DNA from: Clostridia bacterium
GTDB taxonomy: Bacteria > Bacillota > Clostridia > Christensenellales > Borkfalkiaceae
Assembly (NCBI GenBank): GCA_021202395.1
Contig: JAJQDC010000003.1
Span: forward strand, 8,187 to 51,926
Direction of reading: 5' to 3'
Length of the DNA stretch: 43,740 nucleotides
Part shown: positions 16,688-24,621 of the stretch, one piece after another
Layout: each line of letters starts with the position of its first letter
Position numbering within the stretch: position 1 is the stretch's first letter
Position numbers and translations under genes: made by a program
The notes under the pieces: model-generated
What the model was told of the DNA's origin: nothing
Database searches by the model: none
What the model saw: the letters and a program-made list of their open reading frames with translations, nothing else

Positions 16688-18067
16688 ATGAAACTATGGG
16701 AAGGAAGATTTTCTGCTCCTACCGCTAAGGACGCAGATCTTTTTAACGATTCTTTGCCGTTTGACAAAAAACTATGGAAAGCCGATATAACCGCTTCGGT
16801 AGCGCACGCAAGGATGCTTGGCAAGTGCGGCATTATCTCTGCCGACGAAAGCGTGCTTATCTGCGGCGGGCTTGAAGCTATTTACAACGATATAGATAAC
16901 GGAAAGCTTGAAATAACGGGTGCGGAAGATATACATTCTTTTGTAGAAAACGAGCTTGTATCGCGCATCGGCGACGCAGGCAAAAAGCTGCACACCGCCC
17001 GCTCACGCAACGACCAGGTAGCCACCGACTTCCGCCTGTATGTAAGAAGCTCTATAGATTCCGTTACAGAGAGTCTTACCGAACTTTGCGAAGTGCTTTT
17101 GACCAATGCAGAATACGGGCTTAAATACATAATGCCCGGTTACACCCATCTGCGCAAGGCGCAGCCCATTTGCCTGGGGCACTTTTTTACCGCCTATGCA
17201 GAGATGTTTTTGCGGGATATAGACAGGTTTTACTCTTCAAGAAAGCGCATGAACGTAATGCCGCTTGGCAGCGGTGCGCTTGCAGGGACGTCTTACCCTA
17301 TAGACAGGGATATGACCGCCACCCTTTTAGATTTTGACAAGCCCTGCGACAACTCGCTTGACGGCGTGTCTGACCGTGATTTTGTTGCCGAATACTGCTT
17401 TAACGCCAGCATGGTGATGAGCCACCTTTCGCGCCTGTGTGAAGACATTATACTTTATTCTACCGAAGAGTTTGGTTACTTTGAAATTTCTGATGAGTAT
17501 TCAACAGGCTCTTCTATAATGCCGCAGAAGAAGAACCCCGACATACCAGAACTTATGCGCGGCAAAACGGGCAGGATATACGGGCACCTTATGGCTATAC
17601 TTACCACCCTTAAGGGCATACCGCTTGCATACAACAAAGATTTGCAGGAAGACAAAGAAGGATTTTTTGACTGCGAAGAACAGCTTATAAACTGCATTAA
17701 AATTATGGCTGAGCTGTTAGACAACATTACGTTCAGGACCAACAGGATGAAAAAGGCTGCAGAAAGCGAGTTTGCATGCGCGACGGACGTAGCCGACTAC
17801 CTTGCCAAAAAGGGCGTACCATTCCGCACGGCGCACGGCGTTACGGGCAAAATTGTGCGCTGGTGCATAGAACAGGGCCGCACGCTGCAGAACATGACTA
17901 TAGAAGAATACCAGAGTTTTGACGAGCGGTTTGACATAGACATCTGCGAAACGGTAAAAGGCAAAACGTGTGCCGAAGCAAGAACTTCATTCGGCGGGGC
18001 GTCGCCGAAGTGCGTTAAAGAAAATATACGCTCTATAAAAAAACGGCTTGCCAAATGCAACACTTAA
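16688..18067 (+). CDS. argH: Argininosuccinate lyase
   Basis: ArgH cleaves argininosuccinate to arginine and fumarate, the last step of arginine synthesis. The 459-residue protein belongs to the fumarase/aspartase superfamily. LWEGRFSAPTAKDADLFNDS opens it, HTARSRNDQVATDFRLY is near 99-115, GYTHLRKAQP carries the catalytic histidine region, and the GSSIMPQKKNPD signature with the catalytic serine loop is near 273-284. It stands alone with its own promoter and terminator. argG is not adjacent in this window. Confidence 0.98.
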   Translation: MKLWEGRFSAPTAKDADLFNDSLPFDKKLWKADITASVAHARMLGKCGIISADESVLICGGLEAIYNDIDNGKLEITGAEDIHSFVENELVSRIGDAGKKLHTARSRNDQVATDFRLYVRSSIDSVTESLTELCEVLLTNAEYGLKYIMPGYTHLRKAQPICLGHFFTAYAEMFLRDIDRFYSSRKRMNVMPLGSGALAGTSYPIDRDMTATLLDFDKPCDNSLDGVSDRDFVAEYCFNASMVMSHLSRLCEDIILYSTEEFGYFEISDEYSTGSSIMPQKKNPDIPELMRGKTGRIYGHLMAILTTLKGIPLAYNKDLQEDKEGFFDCEEQLINCIKIMAELLDNITFRTNRMKKAAESEFACATDVADYLAKKGVPFRTAHGVTGKIVRWCIEQGRTLQNMTIEEYQSFDERFDIDICETVKGKTCAEARTSFGGASPKCVKENIRSIKKRLAKCNT

Positions 18068-18081
18068 AAACAAAATTTAAG

Positions 18082-18110
18082 GCGGCGGGGCACACCCGCC
18101 GCTTTTATTA
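18082..18110 (+). terminator. Intrinsic terminator of argH
   Basis: GCGGCGGG/CCCGCCGC (8 bp) is followed by TTTTATTATA, 15 bp after the argH stop. Confidence 0.85.
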
Positions 18111-18143
18111 TAAATAATTTTATTTTAAGAGCAAGCATAAAAC

Positions 18144-18162
18144 GCCGTATCGGAAATACGGC
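18144..18162 (-). terminator. Intrinsic terminator of the YdbC-like gene
   Basis: GCCGTAT/ATACGGC (7 bp, 5-base loop) is followed on the minus strand by GTTTTATG. It lies 24 bp after the YdbC-like stop codon and faces the argH terminator. Confidence 0.65.
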
Positions 18163-18185
18163 TGTAAAAATTTTATTGCGTTAAA

Positions 18186-18422
18186 TTAAAGATCTTCTAT
18201 AGAATTTAAAGCGTCTTTAAGAGCTTTTGCTTCTTCGTCGGTCAAGGTCAAGCCCTTTAAAAGCCTTACTTCGCCATCTATATGCCTCCACTGGCGAAGG
18301 TCGTATTTAGCGGCGCTGCCGTTGTAAGATACCTTGTTAAGTTCCTTTGTTGTGGATCCGTTTTCGCTGAGCGTTGCGATATGCTCAACGACTTCGTAGT
18401 TAAAAGTATTTTCTTCTTTCAT
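18186..18422 (-). CDS. PC4/YdbC-family ssDNA-binding domain protein
   Basis: The protein has 78 residues from the ATG at 18422, which is preceded by AGGAG with a 7-base gap. The open frame continues upstream to 18527 into the carbonic anhydrase gene, but that extension has no ribosome-binding site. The sequence (NKVSYNGSAAKYDLRQWR then LLKGLTLTDEEAKALKDAL) fits the YdbC/PC4 family of small proteins that resemble transcriptional coactivator PC4 and bind single-stranded nucleic acid. Its cellular role is not established. It follows carbonic anhydrase by 31 bp. Confidence 0.85.
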   Translation of the reverse strand: MKEENTFNYEVVEHIATLSENGSTTKELNKVSYNGSAAKYDLRQWRHIDGEVRLLKGLTLTDEEAKALKDALNSIEDL

Positions 18423-18453
18423 CTTTTTGCTCCTGTGAAATTTATTTTTATTT

Positions 18454-19026
18454 TCAGATATCCAGAAATTCAACCATACCGTCTTCAAGGCGGTAGATGC
18501 CGCCCGCAACGCATAAACCGCTATCAACGTTCTGGCTTAAAGCGTTTTTAATGACTTCTACGCTGTGCACAACGTTCTTTTTTACGGCGGCATTATAGTC
18601 GGCTTCCTGACCGATAACTTTTGCAATCTCTTCTGTAATAAAGCGGACATAGCCGTGCTGCTGCCCCTGCATGGCGGCACCTACCGCACCGCAGTTAGTG
18701 TGCCCCAATACAAGTATAAGTCTGCAGCCAAGGTGCTCTGCGGCATACTGTACACTGCCGAGCACGGTATTATCTATAACATTGCCGGCATTGCGGATGA
18801 CAAACAGCTCGCCTATCCCTGCCGAAAAAATAGCTTCGGGTATAACGCGGGAATCGGAACAGGTGATTACAACCGCATACGGGTGCTGCCCGCACTGCAA
18901 AGTTTTTGCTCTTATTTCCCGTGATACGTCGCCAGAAGGCGCACTTGAATTTATGTATTTTTTGTTGCCGCTTACAAGTTTTTGCTTAGCCTGCTGTGCA
19001 GTAATTACGGCATATGTAGCACCCAA
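18454..19026 (-). CDS. Beta-class carbonic anhydrase
   Basis: This zinc enzyme interconverts CO2 and bicarbonate, supplying bicarbonate for carboxylations. The 190-residue protein has the beta-class set: C56, D58 and R60 in CSDSR, and H109 and C112 in GHTNCGA, giving the Cys-His-Cys zinc site and Asp-Arg dyad. The start is a TTG at 19026 behind a GGGGGG-type ribosome-binding site. No in-frame ATG exists nearby. It lies 25 bp after the nitroreductase gene and is likely cotranscribed with it and with the YdbC-like gene. Confidence 0.94.
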   Translation of the reverse strand: MGATYAVITAQQAKQKLVSGNKKYINSSAPSGDVSREIRAKTLQCGQHPYAVVITCSDSRVIPEAIFSAGIGELFVIRNAGNVIDNTVLGSVQYAAEHLGCRLILVLGHTNCGAVGAAMQGQQHGYVRFITEEIAKVIGQEADYNAAVKKNVVHSVEVIKNALSQNVDSGLCVAGGIYRLEDGMVEFLDI

Positions 19027-19051
19027 TTTGCTTTACCCCCCTGCTTTTACA

Positions 19052-19573
19052 TTACCACCTTTCATAGTGGACTTTTGAACTGTCGTATAAATCTCTTTCT
19101 TCCCCCACACCGTTTAACGGGTAGCCGAAGGCGATAACCGAATGTGGAATGATATAATCTGGTAAATTAAACAGCTTTGCCTGGTTTTTTACCCTGTCTG
19201 CCTGCGGCCATGTGCCAAGCCACACGCTGCCGAGCCCCATATCGTGCGCCGCCAGAGACATATTTTGTATGGCTATGGAGCAGTCTATTACCCAGTAATC
19301 GGGGGCGGGCTTAAAGCTGTTTTGCAGGTTGCCGCACACAAGCACCGCCATGGGCGCGCTGCGAAGGGGCTGTGCAGGCTTGCCGTTTGCATCCGCCATT
19401 TTGTTCAGCACAGATTTATCGGTTACTACTATAAACTCCCACTCCCTTGCGTTTACGCAGCAAGGTCCGCTCATTGCGGCTTTAAGAATTTTATCTGTCT
19501 TTTCCTGTTCTACGGGTTTGCCGCTGAACTGCCTTACGCTGCGGCGTGAATATATTGCCTGTAAAGTTTCCAT
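19052..19573 (-). CDS. Nitroreductase-family flavoprotein
   Basis: The 173-residue FMN-dependent oxidoreductase opens YSRRSVRQFSGKPVEQEKTDKI, with the RRSxRxF FMN-phosphate motif. It continues with SGPCCVNAREWEFIVV and carries MSLAAHDMGLGSVWLG near 106-121. It ends with the family's IAFGYPL. The substrate cannot be predicted. Two adjacent cysteines (CC at 38-39) in the flavin region are unusual but seen in anaerobe relatives. It is first in a probable operon with carbonic anhydrase. Confidence 0.92.
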   Translation of the reverse strand: METLQAIYSRRSVRQFSGKPVEQEKTDKILKAAMSGPCCVNAREWEFIVVTDKSVLNKMADANGKPAQPLRSAPMAVLVCGNLQNSFKPAPDYWVIDCSIAIQNMSLAAHDMGLGSVWLGTWPQADRVKNQAKLFNLPDYIIPHSVIAFGYPLNGVGEERDLYDSSKVHYERW

Positions 19574-19600
19574 AAATCACCATATATATTTATGTAATTT

Positions 19601-19629
19601 ATTATACCACTTACATAGCAACAATGCAA
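19601..19629 (-). promoter_or_regulatory. Promoter of the nitroreductase operon
   Basis: The -10 box TATAAT (19601-19606, minus) has an extended TGG just upstream. A TTGCAT -35 (19624-19629) lies 17 bp away. Confidence 0.65.
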
Positions 19630-19688
19630 CTGAATGACATATATTTTGCAGCCGCCAAGGCAAAATACGTACCGCCCCTTATAAAAAA

Positions 19689-19710
19689 GGCAGCGGGTTG
19701 CACCGCTGCC
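19689..19710 (-). terminator. Intrinsic terminator of the sigma-factor cluster
   Basis: GGCAGCGG/CCGCTGCC (8 bp, 6-base loop) is followed by TTTTTTAT on the minus strand, directly after the stop at 19716. Confidence 0.85.
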
Positions 19711-19715
19711 GCAAT

Positions 19716-20090
19716 TTATATTTTATTATCTTTTATCTTTAAAAGGACTTCTACCGCGCCGTCGCGGAAAGACACGTTACCGCCGCTGATGGTCTTTACT
19801 ATATAAAGCCCCCTGCCGCGTTCGGCAAACACGTCGGGAACGGACTGCGGTTCTATTGCCCCCGCAGTATGCGGCGACGAAACGGTAATTATAATATTTT
19901 TTCCGCTGATTTTACCGCAGAAATCTGCACGCTCGCCAAGGTGCACAAGCACGTTTGATATAAGCTCGCAGGATACAAGGCGGCTGTCAAAAATATCGTC
20001 TTCACCCACGTTAGACTGCCTTAAAAAATCTGAAAAAGCCTTAAGGCTGTCGTTCATATCTTTTAAATTGTCAACGCTGAAAGTAATCAT
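19716..20090 (-). CDS. RsbW/SpoIIAB-like histidine-kinase-type ATPase (anti-sigma candidate)
   Basis: The 124-residue GHKL-fold protein is cotranscribed with a sigma factor. The N-box is kept (SCELISNVLVH, with the E-x3-N spacing) and so is the GRGLYIVKTI glycine box. The usual D-x-G-x-G box is replaced by SSPHTAGAI, so ATP binding may be altered. By family and position it is a candidate anti-sigma factor/kinase. Its ATG overlaps the sigma stop by 4 bp (ATGA), indicating translational coupling. A second, differently degenerate relative lies upstream of the sigma gene. Confidence 0.8.
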   Translation of the reverse strand: MITFSVDNLKDMNDSLKAFSDFLRQSNVGEDDIFDSRLVSCELISNVLVHLGERADFCGKISGKNIIITVSSPHTAGAIEPQSVPDVFAERGRGLYIVKTISGGNVSFRDGAVEVLLKIKDNKI

Positions 20091-20815
20091 TGCGACAATG
20101 CGTCCTTTAATTTTTCTATAATTTTACGCTCGGCGCGGGACACAAACATCTGGCTTACGCCAAGCTGCCTGCCCACTTCTGCCTGAGACTTGCCCTGCAC
20201 AAAGCGCAGATTTACCACCTGCTGTTCTATGGGATCAAGTTTTTTAATCTCTTCTTTAAGAGCCTGGGCGTCGTCTAACTTTTCGTACATGTTTTCGGGG
20301 TCGGGTATAACGTCGTATAAAAGCCCGTCGCTGTCTTCGCCCTGTACGGTTGCATCAAGGCTTACGGGGGTATGGCATTCCATAGCCTCCATAACGCTTT
20401 CTTCCGATTCCCCGAGCGCCGCCGCTATCTGGTGCACGGTGGGCTTTGCGCCGTTTTCTTTATAATAGTCGTTGGTGTACGCTTTTATTTTTGAATTGAG
20501 CGTGTATATCCTGCGGGGGAGCCTTACCGAACGGGAATAATCGCGGAAGTAGTTTTTTATCATGCCCGTGATTGTGGGGGTTATGTACGTGGTAAAGCGG
20601 TTGCCCATATCGGGGTCAAATTTTTCTACGCCGAAAATAAGGGCTTCTGAAGCGACCTGAAGCAGATCGTCATATTCCACCCCCCTGCCGGCAAACTTTT
20701 TTGCAAGTATTTCGGCAATGTATAAATAATTTTCCACGAGCTTGTTGCGTATTTTTACGTCGCCCGTTTTGCGGTACTCGCGGAAAAGTTCTTCTGCCTG
20801 TTCGTTAGTCATCAT
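20087..20815 (-). CDS. SigB/SigF-type RNA polymerase sigma factor
   Basis: The 242-residue sigma-70 family protein belongs to the group 3 (SigB/SigF/SigG) type. Region 2 shows the GVEYDDLLQVASEALIFGVE and FDPDMGNRFTTYITPTITG stretches and the promoter-melting RDYSRSVRLPRR motif. Region 3 covers GAKPTVHQIAAALGESEESV, and region 4 is a helix-turn-helix (QGKSQAEVGRQLGVSQMFVS). The order STAS protein, ATPase-like protein, sigma, ATPase-like protein resembles sporulation spoIIA or stress sigB operons. Promoter targets and whether it acts in sporulation or stress cannot be told here. The start overlaps the upstream gene by 4 bp. Confidence 0.93.
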   Translation of the reverse strand: MMTNEQAEELFREYRKTGDVKIRNKLVENYLYIAEILAKKFAGRGVEYDDLLQVASEALIFGVEKFDPDMGNRFTTYITPTITGMIKNYFRDYSRSVRLPRRIYTLNSKIKAYTNDYYKENGAKPTVHQIAAALGESEESVMEAMECHTPVSLDATVQGEDSDGLLYDVIPDPENMYEKLDDAQALKEEIKKLDPIEQQVVNLRFVQGKSQAEVGRQLGVSQMFVSRAERKIIEKLKDALSQ

Positions 20816-21162
20816 AATTCTAAGGTTACCGAACTTATTACGTTGCCGCTCTTTTTAAAAGAACAGCTTGTTACAAGAGCACCTATAAGCGCAAGCGAAA
20901 GTTCGTTGTCGCCTTCTGCAAGCGCACTGCCCCCTTCGCCCGTTACGCATGCCTTTACTCCGCCGTTTACGCAAAGGCTTGCCTTCATATGCTTAAAGCC
21001 GTTGTTTTTTAATATAAGCGCGCTTTCGCTTACGCACACTTTAAAGTCTTCGGCTGCGTCTACATCTTTTTCTGCAATGGTGCATACGGCGCCCGCCGCA
21101 AGGCGCAATGCGGTAAAATATTTATCGTCTGCCAGATCGAACTCTATTACCAAATCGTTCAT
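20812..21162 (-). CDS. Degenerate RsbW-like protein upstream of the sigma factor
   Basis: The 116-residue protein has the general RsbW layout: an N-terminal strand (LVIEFDLADDKYF), an ALRLAAGAV helix, and VCVSESALIL at the N-box position. The N-box asparagine four residues after the glutamate is missing (isoleucine instead), and the glycine boxes are reduced to TGEGGS, so it is unlikely to be a normal kinase. It may be a binding-only regulator. It lies between the STAS gene (one-base overlap) and the sigma gene (4-bp overlap). The family call is tentative. Confidence 0.55.
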   Translation of the reverse strand: MNDLVIEFDLADDKYFTALRLAAGAVCTIAEKDVDAAEDFKVCVSESALILKNNGFKHMKASLCVNGGVKACVTGEGGSALAEGDNELSLALIGALVTSCSFKKSGNVISSVTLEL

Positions 21163-21467
21163 CAGTCTATCTCCATAATGGTGTCAAGGGCGCAAACGTG
21201 GAATACCCTTTTTACGTTCTTTTGCACGTTCTTTAAAGAAAGTTTATAGCCGCTCTCTTTAACGTGCTTGAATATTTTTACAAACGTGCCCAGGGCGGTG
21301 CTGTCTATAAAGGTGAGCGCTGTACAGTCAAACTCTATATCCTTTTTGTCGTGGCTGTATATGGCGTTTACCTGGGCATAAAAATCTTCTGAAGAAGAGG
21401 AATCTATTTCGCCGTATAAAGCAATTACAAGCTTTTCTTCGGCAGATATAAGTTTTACGTTTTGCAT
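21162..21467 (-). CDS. STAS-domain anti-anti-sigma factor (RsbV/SpoIIAA type)
   Basis: The 101-residue single STAS domain has the FIDSTALG motif, with S56 as the expected phosphorylation site preceded by D55. Members of this family free a sigma factor by binding its anti-sigma kinase, and are switched off when that kinase phosphorylates the serine. It is first in the four-gene cluster. An AAAGGAG ribosome-binding site precedes the ATG. Confidence 0.92.
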   Translation of the reverse strand: MQNVKLISAEEKLVIALYGEIDSSSSEDFYAQVNAIYSHDKKDIEFDCTALTFIDSTALGTFVKIFKHVKESGYKLSLKNVQKNVKRVFHVCALDTIMEID

Positions 21468-21518
21468 TGTAGTTAAAATTCTCCTTTGCGTTCTATAATT
21501 ATTTATAAACCTTGCCGC

Positions 21519-21552
21519 GCCGCAAAAAACGCTCTTGTAAATTTTTTGCGGC
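21519..21552 (-). promoter_or_regulatory. Long hairpin in the leader of the sigma cluster
   Basis: GCCGCAAAAAA/TTTTTTGCGGC forms a perfect 11-bp stem with a 12-base loop. It lies between the predicted transcription start (near 21568) and the STAS gene. There is no T-run after it on the minus strand, so it is more likely a stabilising or regulatory leader structure than a terminator. Confidence 0.55.
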
Positions 21553-21574
21553 TGAATATATGTATCTTTTTATC

Positions 21575-21603
21575 ATTTTACATTATTTTGTGTTAATTGT
21601 CAA
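21575..21603 (-). promoter_or_regulatory. Sigma-A promoter of the sigma cluster
   Basis: On the minus strand TTGACA (21598-21603) and TAAAAT (21575-21580) are 17 bp apart. The housekeeping-type boxes mean the cluster is not obviously autoregulated from this promoter. It is divergent from the gltA promoter. Confidence 0.75.
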
Positions 21604-21640
21604 CGGTTGCGGGCGGCTGCGGCTACAAACGGTTTTTCCT

Positions 21641-21669
21641 TTGACATTTTACCTTTTTTGTGTTAAAAT
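21641..21669 (+). promoter_or_regulatory. Sigma-A promoter of gltA
   Basis: TTGACA (21641-21646) and TAAAAT (21664-21669) are 17 bp apart, ending 40 bp before the gltA start. The divergent sigma-cluster promoter lies 40 bp away. Confidence 0.8.
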
Positions 21670-21709
21670 GCAAGTAATTACCTTTAAATAACCTTATCGG
21701 AGCAAGATT

Positions 21710-23089
21710 TTGGATTTTAATGAAGCCAACCTTTTAGTCAAATATTCGCATAAATTATACGAACTTGCCGAAAAATCTGCCCTTACGAAAAAGATAGACC
21801 CTTCGCTGTACGACAAGTACGACGTTAAGCGCGGTTTAAGGGAGAGCAACGGCAAAGGCGTATTGTGCGGCCTTACCGAAATTTCTGAAGTTACTTCCTG
21901 GGATGAATCCGGCGGGGTAAGAAAAGAGATTCCGGGTATTTTGTGCTACCAGGGTATTAACGTTAAAGACATTATCAGCAACTGCGTAAAAGAAGACCGC
22001 TTCGGCTTTGAAGAGACGGCTTACCTTTTGCTGTTCGGCAAACTGCCCACCAAGCAGGAATATACCGAATTTTTTGAAATGCTCTCTGAATTCAGGGTAC
22101 TGCCGCGCAACTTTGTGCGCGATATTATTATGAAACAGCCCGGCAAGGATATTATGAATATGCTGTCGCGGTGCGTTTTGAACCTTTACAGTTACGACCC
22201 CGACCCCGATAACATATCGCCTTCTAACGTTTTAAGGCAGTGCCTGCAGCTTATGGCGCAGTTCCCCATGCTGGCAAGTTATTCTTACAGGGCGTACCGC
22301 TACTACAACACCAACGACGGTTCGCTGATTATCCATAAACCCGTACCCGAATACTCTACCGCACAGAACATTTTACACCTTTTGCGCAAAGACAGCTCTT
22401 TTACTAACCTTGAGGCAAAGGTGCTTGACATAAGCCTTATACTGCACGCAGACCACGGCGGCGGCAACAACTCTACCTTTACAACGCACGTTGTATCTTC
22501 TTCCGGTACAGACACCTACTCTTCTATAGCGGCTTCTTTAGGTTCGCTTAAAGGCCCCAAACACGGCGGTGCAAACATAAAAGTTATGCAGATGTTCCAG
22601 AACATTAAAGAAAACGTGCCCGACTGGTCAAGGGCAAGCATAACCGATTATATGAATAAAATGTTGAACAAAGAAGTGTTTGACCGCACGGGATTGATTT
22701 ACGGCATGGGGCACGCAGTGTACACCGTATCTGACCCCAGGGCAGAAGTGCTTAAACTTTATGCAGGCAAGCTTGCCGTAGAAAAGGGGCGCGAGAAGGA
22801 ATTTGAACTTTACGAAACGGTTGCAGACGTTGCATCCCAGCTGATACGTGAGCAGAAAAAACTTTCTAAACCCGTATGCACCAACGTTGACTTCTATTCC
22901 GGCTTTGTGTATTCTATGCTTAACCTGCCCACCGATTTATATACGCCGATATTTGCCATTTCGCGTATTGCGGGCTGGAGCGCGCACCGCATGGAAGAGC
23001 TTATAAACGGCAACAGGATAATACGTCCTTCTTACCGCTGTGTGAAAGACAATTCTGATTATGTTCCCATGGACGAAAGAGAAGATTAA
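21710..23089 (+). CDS. gltA: Citrate/2-methylcitrate synthase
   Basis: This enzyme condenses oxaloacetate with acetyl-CoA. The catalytic set is visible: histidine in GPKHGGAN near 281-288, histidine in GMGHAVY near 331-337, and aspartate in NVDFYSG near 391-397. HADHGGGNNSTFTTHV lies near 243-258. At 459 residues it is longer than the 370-430 common elsewhere but typical of the clostridial branch. The start is a TTG at 21710 behind a GGAG site. No neighbouring aconitase or isocitrate dehydrogenase is present. The precise acyl-CoA preference is not provable from sequence. Confidence 0.93.
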   Translation: MDFNEANLLVKYSHKLYELAEKSALTKKIDPSLYDKYDVKRGLRESNGKGVLCGLTEISEVTSWDESGGVRKEIPGILCYQGINVKDIISNCVKEDRFGFEETAYLLLFGKLPTKQEYTEFFEMLSEFRVLPRNFVRDIIMKQPGKDIMNMLSRCVLNLYSYDPDPDNISPSNVLRQCLQLMAQFPMLASYSYRAYRYYNTNDGSLIIHKPVPEYSTAQNILHLLRKDSSFTNLEAKVLDISLILHADHGGGNNSTFTTHVVSSSGTDTYSSIAASLGSLKGPKHGGANIKVMQMFQNIKENVPDWSRASITDYMNKMLNKEVFDRTGLIYGMGHAVYTVSDPRAEVLKLYAGKLAVEKGREKEFELYETVADVASQLIREQKKLSKPVCTNVDFYSGFVYSMLNLPTDLYTPIFAISRIAGWSAHRMEELINGNRIIRPSYRCVKDNSDYVPMDERED

Positions 23090-23116
23090 GACGAAAGTAA
23101 GATTGAATTTATTTTA

Positions 23117-23142
23117 AAACCGCCGATTGCAATCGGCGGTTT
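23117..23142. terminator. Bidirectional terminator between gltA and hemW
   Basis: AAACCGCCGATT-GC-AATCGGCGGTTT is a perfect 12-bp palindrome in a convergent gap. T-rich sequence follows on both strands, TTTAACTTT on plus and TTTTAAAATAAATT on minus, so it can end both gltA and hemW. Confidence 0.85.
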
Positions 23143-23160
23143 AACTTTAGTGTAATATTT

Positions 23161-24282
23161 TCAGCTCTGTAAAAATTCCATTATGATACTGTTCTGTACA
23201 AACAGATATTCGTCTTTAATCTTTATAAAATTACCGTTAGTTTGAAGATACTGCCCCACCTTTTTTAAAACTGAGTCAAATTCCTTATAAAAATCTGTAG
23301 CAAAGTCAAGGTTGAATTTTACCGTGTCAAGCCCCTGCGCAGTGCGCAGAGCAAGCATTATAGTTTCAAATTTACGCCCTTCAAGATCTATCTCTTCGGA
23401 ATTTACAACGGGAAGGTGTTCTGTAAAAATACACTTGAAGTATTCATCCAGATCAAACGTATTGGTGAACCTTACGTTGTTTATACAGGACGACGCCGAA
23501 ACTCCGAAGCCGATATATTCGCCCCTGTGCCAGTAATTAAGGTTATGGCGGCTCTCTTTGCCCGCTTTGCAGAAGTTGGATACTTCGTAGCGGCTGAAAC
23601 CGAGCTGCTTTAACCGGTTGTACCCTGCGTCGTACAGGGCGGCTACTTCGTCGCTGTCGGGCAGCTCGCCGTTAAGATACTGCGTGTAAATGGGCGTGCC
23701 GTCTTCGGGCGTGAGTGCGTACATAGATATATGGCTTGCACCGCTGTTTACCGCTAAATCTATTGTGGCAATTACGTCTGCCGCAGTCTGGTTTTTAAGC
23801 CCGATCATTACGTCGGCATTAAAGTTGCATCCCTTTAAAAGTTTTGCGCAGTCAATATAGTCCTGCGTGTTGTGTATACGCCCGATATCCTGCAGCTGGC
23901 TGTCTGACGCAGACTGCAAACCGACTGAAAAGCGGTTTATACCCACCTTTTTATATAAAGAAATTTTATCTGCGTTTACAGTGCCGGGGTTGAGCTCTAT
24001 AGTAATTTCGGCATCTTTGGTAAGGTTGAAGTTCTTTTTGGCGGACGCAACGAGCATTGCTATATAACTTTCGTCCACTACCGACGGCGTGCCGCCGCCG
24101 ATGTAAAGGGTATTAAAAGTGTAATCTTTAAGTTCCTGCTTGCGGAAAGACATTTCGCGGTACACACACGCCATGTAACTTTCGGCAAGGTCTATTTTAT
24201 CGGGGAATGACGTAAAATCGCAGTAAGAACATTTATGTACGCAAAAAGGAATGTGTACGTATATACCTGCGTGTTTTTCCAT
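23161..24282 (-). CDS. hemW: Radical SAM heme chaperone HemW
   Basis: HemW is related to coproporphyrinogen dehydrogenase but acts in heme delivery rather than synthesis. The 373-residue protein has the cluster motif CVHKCSYC (C14, C18, C21), IGGGTPSV near 62-69, the ELNPGT stretch, GINRFSVGLQS near 129-139, and a C-terminal HemN-type domain. The extra cysteine of true HemN (CxxxCxxCxC) is replaced by CDF, supporting HemW over HemN. hemW next to lepA is common in bacteria. It abuts the alkyltransferase gene with no gap. Confidence 0.93.
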   Translation of the reverse strand: MEKHAGIYVHIPFCVHKCSYCDFTSFPDKIDLAESYMACVYREMSFRKQELKDYTFNTLYIGGGTPSVVDESYIAMLVASAKKNFNLTKDAEITIELNPGTVNADKISLYKKVGINRFSVGLQSASDSQLQDIGRIHNTQDYIDCAKLLKGCNFNADVMIGLKNQTAADVIATIDLAVNSGASHISMYALTPEDGTPIYTQYLNGELPDSDEVAALYDAGYNRLKQLGFSRYEVSNFCKAGKESRHNLNYWHRGEYIGFGVSASSCINNVRFTNTFDLDEYFKCIFTEHLPVVNSEEIDLEGRKFETIMLALRTAQGLDTVKFNLDFATDFYKEFDSVLKKVGQYLQTNGNFIKIKDEYLFVQNSIIMEFLQS

Positions 24283-24588
24283 TTAATTGCCCTCCCATCT
24301 GAATTTTTTAAGGTCTACTTTGTAATCAGTAACATGCACGCCTTCGGCTTGAAGCATCTGCATCTGTACGTTTTGCCCGCCGAAGGCGAAACCCGGTGCA
24401 AGCGAACCGTCGGCAAATACCACCCTGTGGCAGGGGATAACGCCAAAGGCGGGGTTGCGGTGAAGCGCCCACCCGACCTGCCTTGCGCTGTGCGGGCAGC
24501 CTATGGCAGCCGCCACCTGGCCGTAGGTTACTACTTTACCCTGCGGCACCGTTTTTACGTATTCGTATACCTTTTGGTTGAAGTTCAT
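24283..24588 (-). CDS. MGMT-family O6-alkylguanine DNA alkyltransferase-like protein
   Basis: The protein has 101 residues from the ATG at 24588, or 114 from an ATG at 24627. The shorter form is preferred because it begins at the usual domain edge (NFNQKVYEYVKTVPQGKVVTY), and the extra 39 bases run into a repeat. The catalytic PCHR motif is intact (C53 in the short form), with a GQVAAAIGCPHSARQVGWAL recognition region. It has only the DNA-binding/active-site domain, lacking the N-terminal domain of Ogt/Ada. The cysteine makes alkyl transfer plausible, unlike the cysteine-free ATL proteins. It sits between lepA and hemW. Confidence 0.88.
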   Translation of the reverse strand: MNFNQKVYEYVKTVPQGKVVTYGQVAAAIGCPHSARQVGWALHRNPAFGVIPCHRVVFADGSLAPGFAFGGQNVQMQMLQAEGVHVTDYKVDLKKFRWEGN

Positions 24589-24621
24589 TTTTTGATTACC
24601 AAGGAATTTTGAGATAAGCTC

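Noticed and set aside
18423-18527. N-terminal extension of the YdbC-like protein
   Set aside because: It would lie partly inside the carbonic anhydrase gene and lacks a ribosome-binding site. The ATG at 18422 has AGGAG at the right distance.
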